NCBI GenBank assembly: GCA_029641185.1
Contig: JAPWGK010000003.1
Coordinates: forward strand, 1,736,001 to 1,800,000
Length of the DNA stretch: 64,000 nucleotides
Origin: Pseudofabraea citricarpa
Lineage: Eukaryota > Ascomycota > Leotiomycetes > Helotiales > Dermateaceae
Reading direction: 5' to 3'
Part shown: positions 41,935 through 51,623 of the stretch, one piece after another
Layout of the letters: each line of letters opens with the position of its first letter
Numbering within the stretch: the stretch's first letter is position 1
Translations under genes and position numbers: made by a program
The notes under the pieces: model-generated
What the model was told of the DNA's origin: nothing
Seen by the model: the letters and a program-made list of their open reading frames with translations, nothing else
Databases searched by the model: none

Positions 41935-44511
41935 TCATTTCTTAGCCGAACAATACTGCTGCGCAAGTGAAACCAAAGACACCAATTCCTGAAAAGCAAA
42001 GTCCCCCGATTTCTCTGTTGAAAGCCTTCCAAACCAGCCGATCGCCATACCCAAATACGCCAGGTTCTGTTGGGATTGTGTAGAAGGATTCGTGCTGAAG
42101 ATGTCGAGTAATAGATAGAGAAATGCCATGATAGGTACTTGAATCATTGACCTAGGAATATTAATAATCGTGCGATTATTTTATGAGAAAGTGAGGAATT
42201 ACCAGTCTGATGTGCTGCGGTTGTAAGCGAAGTGGTGGGCCATACTGAGAATCTCTCGAGAAGATTGTATACAAGTCTCGCCACTATTTTGAGATAGTGA
42301 TTAGCACAATGAGCGCCTGTGGTTAAGTAAATGGATCGTTCATACTTTTGGTGGATGAGGAAGCGAAGCTCGTGCCACTGTAAACTCAAATCGATAAGTC
42401 TATGGCGATCAAAGTCCTTTTCTGCCACTGATACACGCGTTGATTCACTTTCCTGTAGAACCCCGTTTGTCGAGAACCGCTTCAGAACCGATGTCTTCCA
42501 CGTTTCTAACATTTTCTCGAGAGCCAAGGCCGTACTACTCTTAGATGTCAGATCGACAAGAGAACTCTGTACGCCATATAGTTTCTTGACTGCAATCGAG
42601 CAGAGCTTTGCAAATTCGCAGTAATACAAGAGCTCATCATTTCTGGAAACACTAGATATGGAAGGCGGATACATGTTGTGTGGGGATAGGTCGATGAAAT
42701 CATCGTCGATTATTGAGGAACGACCTAGCCGCATGGCAAGTGGCTTCTCAATTGAGTAGATACACCAGAATATTCGTTGGATCAAACGCTGTTCCTGTGA
42801 ATCTTTGGACATTGCACGGATTCCTGCCATTCGATTCATCTTGAGATCGAGGGAGTATTGAGTAGCTAGTGAGATTAGAGACATAGCAGTTGTAGGATTT
42901 CTTAGTCTCTCAGAAGCGATCGCCTATTGTTCAAATTAGTTGACAATAGAACTTTGATTTAATGTATTCAAGGAGATACAAACCAGTACAGTAAATGCCT
43001 GGCATACAAATTAGCCTTCTTTTATTTCAGTCAAGATTAATGAAACCTACCTGAATCTTTTGAATCGTAGCCGGTCCCCCCATTAGACTTTCTCGAGCGC
43101 GCAATGCGATAGACAGGTATGACTGGGCTTGGGAATCGGTTCGTTGAAGGTCAAGTATATTCCTATGGGTATAACATCCCATTGCAAGAACTGCGTGGAC
43201 TATAATTGTCGTGGCATCATCAGTTGTAGCATTACTCGAAATGACAGAATCTCTCAGATGGTGAAAATCGCCTTCTAGCATTAAAGGATAGCGACTGGTA
43301 GCGTCAGAATCTGGAATGACATGAAGCGACATGACACCTTCTCTCACCTTTGATATTCTCGGAAATAAGCTGTGAAAAATGGTCAGATAATGAGTTCGAA
43401 AAAACCTTTGGGACTAAATAATTGCTAACCATGTGAATACTGCTGAACGATTTGCGAGTCATAGTTGGCTTCTGAAGGTGGACATAAGATAACTTCGTCA
43501 CTCAAGTGTGATTGAAATGTTGTAGACCCGAATATTTTAGCAGCGATTTCCTCAAGAGCAGCTTGAATTTCCGAATGTTGAGCTTTATCGTCGATAATGC
43601 TTCGCATATTCATGTAGAAGATGCTTGATAACGTGGAAAACCCATCTGTCAAAAGTTAAGCAAATCCTGATAAACTAATCCTGATAAGCACTTGAAGTTC
43701 CTTACCATATGTACAGTCATCCTGATAGATTTAATTCAATTTAGCAAAGCATAACTTGGGTGAGGTGACAGACTCTTCGTGTCATCGAATTACTCACATC
43801 GTCACTATTGGAGATTGACCCGTTCTCTGAGCATGTGTTGCTTTGCATTGGAAACAAACTGCCTTCAAGATTGCCAACGAGAAGATCATTTCCATGATTG
43901 CCATTGATAACAGGGCTGAACTCATGAGTCCAATGTGGCTTTTGGTGGTGGTCATAGTCCGGAACTGGAAAACCGTGGCTCAGAGCCGAGAAACCGAGCT
44001 CGCTAAAGAAATCGAAGTCCTCGAAAAGTTCATCGCTGATTACCGCGACTTCCTCACTACCCGTGATGGGCTGAAGCAAAGAATCTAAATCAACGAATTC
44101 TGATTCTTGCAGTAATATAGAGGACTCTGTTGCTTGTAAAGTAACACTGTGGTTGTTTCTTTTGTGTTGATTGCTGGCTGAATTACAATGAGTTTTGATT
44201 TTGTTGCACGAAGGCGAATGTGAGCTTGAGGAAAACTTACATGTTGATTTTGGGTCTTCAGATTGGGTGCGCCGTGGATTCTGATAATGACATTTGAGTG
44301 ATTGTTTTTGACATCGGCCACAGCCTGGTTGCTGGCCGTCGCCTTTGACTTGTCAGTATTGAAAAGTTTGGAAAATATGGCCCTCGTGCCGCCAGTGGAA
44401 AGGACATAAAAATGGATTATCAAGGAACGAAGGCCACCCACAACGTATCTTTCTGTGCTTGCACTGGAGACATGCTCCTCTACGTCGCACAATCTTTTGC
44501 TCCATCTTCAT
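41935..44511 (-). CDS. Zn2Cys6 transcription factor
   Basis: A multi-exon gene starting at 44511 (or the ATG at 44505). Exon 1 (44511-44442) and exon 2 (44342-44241) join to form the binuclear zinc cluster: ACLQCKHRKIRC followed by DGQQPGCGRCQKQSLKC, with all six cysteines at family spacing. Exon 3 (44177-43798) is acidic. The fungal-specific transcription factor domain follows (TSRYPLMLEGDFHHLRD, QRIFWCIYSIEKPLAMRLGR). The last exons are 42884-about 42197 and 42147-41935, ending SLAQQYCSAKK. I could not settle the exon joint at 43430-43330: no intron of normal length gives one clean frame. A pathway-specific activator of the surrounding cluster is the natural reading. Confidence 0.75.
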
Positions 44512-46250
44512 TCTAACAGTATCTCGAATAAAACTTTGAAAAAACTTCACCTCCGTCTAGGTCGAAAAGTGGCTTTCGAATTCTATTCCAACACAGTATG
44601 AAAGCGGCTGGGATCAATATTAGGAATATCCTTCTGGGCTGCTGTGCCGCAAAATCACAAAAGTATCCTGAGATAGCTGAGGGTCTAGGCACCAAAAGCT
44701 TGTAGGAAGCGGCTCGTACCACTTTAGGAAGGTGAGGGGTGGACGGGGGTGGAGATTCTGGGGCAAATTCTCGCTGACATGCTGTCCTTGGCAATTTGTA
44801 TCCACATATACGAACCAAAGAATTTGATTGGGACGCTACCATGCTTACTCACACTGATTGATAACGCACCAGACGTTGATAAGATCACAGCCAGTCAGTG
44901 CCTTGTAAGCATCCTACATAGGGCTGGACGTTTTTCTTTTGAGCCAAGAGATATATGTCGCTAGGGTCCAGACTCACCAACTCATCAAGTATCCTGCAAG
45001 GTGGGGAAATTCCGGCCGCCTCAAAAAAGGCTTATTTTTGTAATCAATTTATGGGTTTCATCGAGTTTATAATGTTTGTAGATTCATGGCCTCCCATTGT
45101 AATTTACTGCATTGGAATCGAAGATGGTATGTTTCTCGTTTCTTTCCTCCCTTATTTTCTCCTTCTTTTCTTGCCCATCTTTTCTTTTGACTTTTGACCA
45201 GATGATCTCTGAGGAATTGAGTTTTCCACATCATGGTCAGCTTAGTATTTGCCACTTGCTGTAACATTCAGCTTTTATTTTCTAGCCTAGGTCGTTCTAG
45301 ACCTGATCACCTTTGTTAATGACTACTTTGTGAGACCAAAATAAGGATTTATATGCTACTTGACTACTTTATATAATGCTGCCAGGGACAAAAAGTGTTA
45401 CATACTTGAGCAATGGGTCATTAAGTAAATGTCCAGTGTTTATCTAACACATGAATAACCACGAGTTCTAACACATGAATAACCACGAGTTCGAACTGAT
45501 ATCAACTGAACCTTCCTGTTCTATCGTATCCGAAAATACTCATGGGAAACGATAAATCTGGTATCCCGTGCGGCGTTGCATTTTCGATAACGGCCAACCT
45601 TAGTGCGTAGCTAAGCCTCTCAGCTGCATACAGAAGTAGGCAACAGTTTTTCGGACCCATCTCCCCTCCTATCACTGCCGAAGTATAAGCTTCGGGGGAC
45701 AATAAACCAGACAGCGGACCGCAGCGGATGGTGGATAGTGCCAACCGAGGGACCGTTTGCTCAAATCCATGGTATATCTCGACATCTCGGTTAGAGCGCA
45801 TTTGACAGCCACCACCTTTACCGCTTCTGCAACTAGCAGCATTAGGATTCCATCCCCGACTCTTCGATTCGGTCAGCTTCTGGTAATCTACGGATTGTGA
45901 AAGTGAATGAATGATCATTCCGTAACGGAACCACGGTACGGAAGATTGATCTTTCCTGGAGACAATATCGATCCGTCCAAGTTGGAATCAGAACCCCTTA
46001 CGGAATGACTTTGAACAAAACGAAAAGCCGTCTTGAGTGATGCTGGTAGTCGAAAATATGCAGATATAATACGAGTAGTAGGTTGCTCCTGAATCAAAGT
46101 CTGTATCCTCTAAGATATTGCTACTCTTCGACTCAGCCAGCAAGTCAGCCAGAAAACATCCCTCAAGCCTTCCGCTTCAAGCCATAGGTGATTATTTGAT
46201 TCAAGACAAAAGTTTCGACACTAATCCTTTTCATTGCAGCAACCGCAACT
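44512..46250. other. Intergenic, divergent promoters of regulator and precursor
   Basis: This 1.7-kb region has no convincing gene. A TATA-like GATATAATAC lies at about 46064 and a likely 5' leader intron (GGTGATTA...TTGCAG) ends just before the precursor ATG. A minus-strand ORF at 45502-45918 has no domain and overlaps the CGG-rich promoter. The direct duplication GAATAACCACGAGTTC (about 45450-45493) is short. Confidence 0.45.
45918..46004 (+). promoter_or_regulatory. Cluster of CGGAA sites upstream of the repeat precursor
   Basis: A perfect inverted repeat TTCCGTAACGGAA sits at 45918-45930 (everted CCG-N3-CGG), followed by ACGGTACGGAAGA and, about 65 bp further on, TTACGGAATGA. Three CGGAA words within 90 bp, about 250-330 bp before the start codon, suit a Zn2Cys6 dimer. 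The same word recurs upstream of several UstYa-like genes. Function is inferred. Confidence 0.4.
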
Positions 46251-46948
46251 ATGAAGTTCACCCAAGTTTTCACCGCTGCCTTGTTGGCAAGTATTGCTGC
46301 TGGATCAGTCATTCCGGTAAGACGCAACATTGTTGGGGGATCTCCCAAAGTTGTCGAGGAGCGAAACATCGTTGGCGGCTCTCCTAAAGTCGTTGAAGAA
46401 CGTAATATTGTGGGAGGTTCTCCAAAGGTCGTCGAGGAACGTAACATTGTCGGCGGTAGCCCAAAATTAGTCGAGGAGCGCAATATTGTCGGAGGTTCTC
46501 CAAAGGTTGTCGAGGAACGCAATATCGTTGGTGGCAGTCCCAAAGTGGTTGAAGAGCGTAACATTGTTGGCGGCAGCCCCAAGGTTGTGGAGGAACGAAA
46601 CATTGTTGGCGGTTCTCCCAAGGTTGTCGAAGAGCGTAACATCGTTGGTGGCAGCCCAAAAGTTGTCGAAGAACGAAACATCGTTGGCGGCTCTCCCAAA
46701 GTTGTCGAAGAGCGCAATATTGTGGGAGGTTCTCCAAAGGTCGTTGAGGAACGCAACATCGTTGGTGGCAGCCCCAAGGTAGTTGAAGAGCGTAACATTG
46801 TCGGCGGTAGCCCAAAGGTCGTCGAGTCGTAAGTACGTTTCACCCTCCATCTTCCACATCGAGGCCCAGCTAATGACATGAAAATTCAAACAGGCTTGAT
46901 AAACGATGCTCGTGCAGTGGACCAACATGTGCCTGCTCGCCTCCTTAA
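46251..46948 (+). CDS. Secreted tandem-repeat peptide precursor (RiPP candidate)
   Basis: Two exons, 46251-46828 and 46894-46948, sum to 210 codons. A signal peptide (MKFTQVFTAALLASIAAG) and a short pro-segment ending in the Kex2-type site VRR precede 13 tandem copies of the 13-residue unit NIVGGSPKVVEER (the last lacks ER). The only protein variant is Val-to-Leu in copy 4. The intron (GTAAGT, CTAATGAC branch, AAACAG) leads to LDKR and the tail CSCSGPTCACSPP. This layout (signal, repeats, basic sites) is that of fungal Kex2-processed repeat precursors such as UstA or PhomA. The nearby UstYa-like genes support a RiPP. Repeats are separated by Glu-Glu-Arg, a weak Kex2 site, so cleavage between units is uncertain. 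Confidence 0.8.
46326..46828 (+). repeat. Thirteen 39-bp coding repeats
   Basis: These are tandem 39-bp units inside the precursor gene. They differ at many third positions, and serine is written TCT in seven copies and AGC/AGT in six, while the peptide hardly changes. Confidence 0.9.
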
Positions 46949-47353
46949 GTCTGCACACCGAGCGAGCAACACAAACCGATGACAACCACTTCAACAACAG
47001 TACCTTAAGCAACCAAAGACAGATCCCTTAATCTTGCCGCTCAAACTTTCTCTCATGACCTTGGCTCTTGTTTGCATTTGACTTTGCCGTGCTTGGATCT
47101 CTTTTTCGGGATAGATAGCTTAGTCAAGAATTGATACTTTTCTTTACACATTCGCGTAATCAATCGTGATTCTGTTGAGATAAAATTAGGTGTTGATGAC
47201 CCATTCGTGTTAACAGGTCGGTCTCAAGTTAGGAATATATGCCGATTCTGTGTCGTCTTCTCTAACAAGGTAGACCAGTCAGTTCAAGGAATGAATGAAT
47301 GATACCTGTATTTAGGATAAAATTAAATGTCATTAGTTTGTATAACCATCTTT
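46949..47353. other. Intergenic, convergent 3' ends
   Basis: This is the 3' flank of the precursor and of the Izh gene, which converge. No gene or repeat was seen. Confidence 0.45.
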
Positions 47354-48592
47354 TCATGTAGTAATTCGACAAAACCGATGATGGTAACCATAATCAAAAG
47401 CCTCCAAAATCCCCCATAAATGCACCAATGCAGCCACAACGACAAGCACGTGGAAGATCTGGTGGCTAGCGCCCACGATATCAAATCTGCCAGGTTTATA
47501 ACACTCAGGAACCCGCAACTAGATTTTGGTTAGTCTCTGGTCGTTAATAAAGACGTGTAACCTTGGGATCACTTGCCGAATAGAAAACTGCCCCGAAAGC
47601 AAGGATCAACCCCTCGAGGAGATATTGCTTCATGCCGGATTGGATCCAGCTTTGCGCCCAGCCAAACTTCGCCACGCCGTGCAGAATAGGAATGAATCCC
47701 GACATGGCAGTCGATATGAACGTGCAGAGCCGAAAAGTTCGGTATTCCTTACCCTGGTATTTGGGACTCAGAAGGATGGTTATTGTTCCTGAACCAAGAG
47801 TCATGATCTAACTCCATTGTCAGCCTCTATCATAATCGCCAAGTTGTGCATTGTTGATCGTCATACCATGGTCCAATAGACTCTTTTCAAAATCGGTTCG
47901 CACAAGAATCCAACATAGATGCCGCTGACGAACTTGCCCAGGATTAAAACCATAATGCCAACGAAATCGAAACGTAACATTACTGCTGATACATGCTGCG
48001 AGTGGTTCATAAGCGTATGAAAAGCAGCACTCAGACCAAGACAGATAGCAGCGGTAGCAAAAAAGAAAGCGAAGATGAAGCGATCCAAGGTACTCGCTAA
48101 AGGATAAGTGACGGAGAAATAAGTCTGCAGCGACGATTGCGAAATTATGAAAAGCACTGCCGGTACGAGGTGCGTGTAAATATTTAGCGATTCGTTGTGC
48201 ATGTATGTCCAGCTTCTCAAGCATTCCTTCCACGAGTACGAGATTGGTCTGTATCCACGAATAATAAAATCATTATCCTGATGCCAGGCTGGAATGTTAT
48301 CCCAATCCAGAAGTTGAGATTTGTGATTTTGCGATGTTTGTTTTTGAGATACAGATTTGAGGTATCTGGTCTCCATGAGGGGCGAGTTGACTTCTACTTG
48401 GATGGTTGTTGTGGTTGTCGTTGATGCTCCTCTGTTCCGTTGCCGATGCGAAGAAGACATTCCTGGCTCCTCGTCGTGAAAGGGAGCTGGTGCCTTCCAG
48501 CCATGACTATATGTAGTTCCAGCAGATGACGTTCCAGAAGCTCCACCTGAACCTGTAGCGCTCGACGATCCGAGCCTTGAAACGCAATCCAT
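47354..48592 (-). CDS. PAQR/Izh family membrane receptor (haemolysin III/AdipoR type)
   Basis: Three exons (48592-47867, 47807-47577, 47518-47354) sum to 373 codons. A Ser/Thr-rich cytoplasmic N-terminus is followed by the family signature region (WDNIPAWHQDNDFIIRGYRP, SWTYMHNESLNIYTHLVPA) and seven membrane segments. Zinc-site residues are present: AAFHTLMNHS, DFVGI, and GASHQIFHVLVVVAALVH near the C-terminus. Intron 2 has a GC donor (GCAAGT, at 47576) joining FYS to LRVPECYKPGRFDI, the conserved family sequence. Yeast Izh proteins affect zinc and sterol homeostasis; PAQR proteins may have ceramidase-like activity. Confidence 0.88.
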
Positions 48593-49899
48593 TGCCACGT
48601 TTTTCTTTATTTTCCAAGTAGACCTCGCTCCTGTACGACAGCTACTGTATCTCGCATCCAAACCTAAAAAGTGCGCCTTAAACGAGAAACACGTCCTATG
48701 AAAAAATGCCGCGCGAAGCGACCGTGGTGAGTCAAACAGTGCAGAACGCAGGGGCACCGTCTAGAATAAGAGCAAGAATTTTCTTTCTGGTTTTCTCTGG
48801 AAGGGGCTTCGAGGAGGGAGGTTTTGTTCCGAGTTTCCACTCACGTGGCTTGCTTGCCAGCGCTCATCAAAATAATCAATAAAGAATCCCGGAGGCCTCG
48901 GAAATCAAATGAAACTGGCTGTCTTGCGAAAAGCCGGAGCGCCTGCGACAAAGTTAACGGACAGGTCTGACCAGAAAGAATTAATTGCTAGAAGTTGAGA
49001 GGGAACAAGTTATTTCGTTTGCGAAATGGGAGAAATATAGATATGTAAGCCTCGCTCCCACCCCACCTCTCTATCCTATCCCCTCCTCATCTCATGTCAA
49101 TATCATATCATCTTGCATCAGTCTCGGAGTGGGATAGGATCAAAAAATAGACGGATACGACTCCGAGTCGGCCGGTTCAGGACCGAGCCATCCGAGGTTT
49201 TTTCTTTAAGGCTGCACGAGTTGCAGTCTCTTGACATGCGCCATTGCAGATCTGTGAATTTTGCCTAATCTTATCTGCGACCAGTCGTTTTGCTCGGTTG
49301 ACATGCGACATCGTGCGAATTGCTCTCCTTCGTTCCACGCTGAACGATGTGTGATTAAGCTTTGGTTCACATGTATGCCGCATGCGTGCCGTGCTTGCAT
49401 GATCGCCGAGTACATCTTAGAGCTAACATGCTTTGCTAGCTGGCGTTGCGCATTCGAATGCGAGATGTGGCTGGCGGTGTGGTTGAGCATCTGAGAATAG
49501 GCGAGCGAGGGTCATAATGCAATTAGTAGTATTGTGTAAGGCAAGGAAGGGTTGATCATGAATAAACGCTTGCGTACGAGGATGGATTGGTCTTTCCCCC
49601 TATTTGCTGGGTAAAAGACTGCAGAGAGTTGATAGGAAAGAGGAATTCTCATCTTTCCTTTCCCTCGGGTAAATCGTTGTTGGCATTTGAAAGTTCGATT
49701 CAATCACATGTAAAGTATTATGCCACACTGTTTCATTTCTCCAGACATATCCAGTACTCATTTGTCTTCATACATGAATAGGAAGGTGAGGAAGTAGCTC
49801 ATTGGGCCCATGTGAAATACCAAAGCCAACCAACAGCAAAACATCTCCATCTCAACGCCAACAGAAACTATAATCCCACTAGCATCTCATTCCACGCAA
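48593..49899. other. Intergenic
   Basis: This is the promoter of the Izh gene (minus strand) and the 3' flank of the BTB gene. The frame upstream of the Izh start is open to 48757 but is leader-like. No further gene was seen. Confidence 0.45.
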
Positions 49900-50577
49900 T
49901 CAAAGCTCCAAATCCGGTGTATCCAAACATAGAGAACTGACTAAGACAACCTTCTTCGCAATAACCATGCTGTCCAGATATTCTTCCTTCTCAGTTTCCG
50001 ATCCCACTATCTCAAGGGCATTCTTGCACTGTCTTCCACACATCGACGGCTTACCACGATGAACGAAAATCCCTCTTGGGCAAATATAAATCTCCCTGGT
50101 CCTCCGCTCTAAGTGATGCTTCAGCTCAATATCAGAGGTTGTGGTATCCGTCAAGTCCTCTGGTTCATTGAAGACATACTCGATGCGTATGGCCTTCAAG
50201 TAGACCTTGTCCTGAAGCCACTTCTCAAGACGAGGAATTTGGAAGTACTTTGCTTCCTCGAGGAGCGCAAGGTAGAGCGCATAATCGTGACCCTTCGTGT
50301 TGTCGAAGAAAATGGGGAAAACGCCACGGCGGAGGTATTGTAAGATGTGATCGAAGAGCTTCGGGTCGGCATCGATAAAGTACGATCCGTCAGGTTGTCT
50401 GCTGTCCCAGCGGCCAGATAGAAGAGAGGCAAAAAACATGCTTCGATCGGTCAAAGAATCTCGTGTTGTGTAAAAGGTACGTTCGCCGACTTGGAGAATG
50501 ATCTTCTCATCGTCTGTTGGTGTGGGCGGAAAAACTGGGCCGGAGGCGGGCGATCTTGAAATGGGGGTTGCGTGCAT
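49900..50577 (-). CDS. BTB/POZ protein (KCTD-like)
   Basis: A single exon of 225 codons. The BTB/K-channel tetramerisation fold begins at about residue 24: IILQVGERTFYTTRDSLT, then SMFFASLLSGRWDSRQPDGS and YFIDADPKLFDHILQYLRRG, followed by YALYLALLEEAKYFQIPRLE. The C-terminal half is not recognised but has a short Cys pair region (SMCGRQCKNALEIV). KCTD-like fungal proteins often act as oligomeric adaptors for cullin-3 ligases; this is the likely but unproven role. The start codon lies immediately downstream of a trinucleotide-type repeat in the leader. Confidence 0.8.
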   Translation of the reverse strand: MHATPISRSPASGPVFPPTPTDDEKIILQVGERTFYTTRDSLTDRSMFFASLLSGRWDSRQPDGSYFIDADPKLFDHILQYLRRGVFPIFFDNTKGHDYALYLALLEEAKYFQIPRLEKWLQDKVYLKAIRIEYVFNEPEDLTDTTTSDIELKHHLERRTREIYICPRGIFVHRGKPSMCGRQCKNALEIVGSETEKEEYLDSMVIAKKVVLVSSLCLDTPDLEL

Positions 50578-50579
50578 TG

Positions 50580-50700
50580 TGATTGATGATGGTGGTGATG
50601 GTGGTGATGATGGTGATGGTGGTGATGGTGGTGATGGTGGTGATGGTGGTTGGTGATGGTGGTTGGTGATGGTTATTGATGATGGTAGCTGATGATGGTT
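50580..50700 (-). repeat. GGTGAT-type microsatellite in the BTB gene leader
   Basis: A run of about 120 bp of GATGGTGGT/GATGGT units lies directly before the BTB start codon (minus strand reads CACCAT/CACCATCAC). It must be in the 5' leader or the core promoter. Confidence 0.8.
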
Positions 50701-51623
50701 GTGAAGTGGGAAGTATCAGGGAAGATGGTTGACTGATATACCTCCAGCAAATCCAACAGAGTTTTCTAGCAAGAGACTGAAACCAACAAACGATTCGTGC
50801 ATTCTGCCTATTGGAAGGCAGCAGCATCTAAGCCTCTGAAATTCCAACAAAGAAATACAAGTTTGGTTCGGCATCAAGCATTTTCGTCTACATCAAAGAG
50901 AGACAGGGTCTTGTAGCCAGGTAGACCGTTTTGCGCGCCCCGGTGTCTGGAGTAGGAAACAAGAGCGCCTGTTGGCAGCCATTGAGCAAATGGCGGTGCA
51001 GCAGTACCTCATGCAACATCATACGAGATCCAAAATTCCAAGCCGAAGAAATGATCTGGATTGATGTTGCTGTATGCCTCGAGATTGTACTTGGTCCACG
51101 TGAGGTCGCATAACGGCCAGTGGCAGCGCAACACAGCCCACCTCGGCTGAGCATCATCATCATCACGACCCGGAACCCATTCATTTCTGTGAAGCGATTG
51201 CAGGATGGCGACCTCTTTGAAATGACTGGGAAAATGATCGGCATTTCCTATGAGTAAGGTTATTTTGCTACACATGCAATTGCTAGCAGTTTATATTATA
51301 ACGCGGACGCAAAAGCGAATGTTATGCTTGAAGAGATTCAATTGACATGAGGAAAAAGGGAGAAACTTGCATTATCACCCTTTACATCGCGACTACAGAA
51401 TAAATTACAAACTGAGCGCACGATAGAGAGATGACGCTTGATCCCGTTTGATCATGCCTTTCCAACGCCAGCACCTTGGTGAACAGAGAACCCAGTAGAG
51501 ACATGAGCTGCAAATTGAAATGTGAACGGGCCTTGAAGTTAAAATCCGAAGAGAAAAGAGATCTTGCCAATGCTATGTGTATTTATTTCCATTTAGAAAC
51601 CTACGCGTCTTGTTACTTCATTC
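50701..51623 (-). pseudogene. Coding-like fragment with an internal stop
   Basis: On the minus strand, from about 51275 to 50882, one frame reads like a real protein, with ILQSLHRNEWVPGRDDDDAQ, RWAVLRCHWPLCDLTWTKYN, NINPDHFFGLEFWISYD and then PFAQWLPTGALVSYSRHRG ending LFDVDENA and stop. A single TGA at 51009-51011 interrupts it, and no intron of normal size removes the stop while keeping the frame. I do not recognise the family. It may be a young pseudogene or a small gene with a structure I could not resolve. No start exon was identified; 51300-51620 shows nothing clear. Confidence 0.35.

Noticed and set aside
44513..44842. Upstream ORF as an N-terminal extension of the Zn2Cys6 regulator
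   Set aside because: The zinc cluster normally lies near the N-terminus, and the extension has no start context or conserved sequence.
45502..45918. Minus-strand ORF of 138 codons upstream of the precursor
   Set aside because: No signal peptide, domain or codon pattern; it overlaps the CGG-rich promoter of the precursor.
46326..46828. CRISPR-like array
   Set aside because: The 39-bp units are contiguous and coding, with no spacers, and the genome is eukaryotic.
46163..46879. Long minus-strand ORF (238 codons) of tandem repeats across the precursor gene
   Set aside because: It is the mirror of the plus-strand repeat array; the plus frame has a signal peptide, a Kex2 site and a proper intron, while the minus frame has none.
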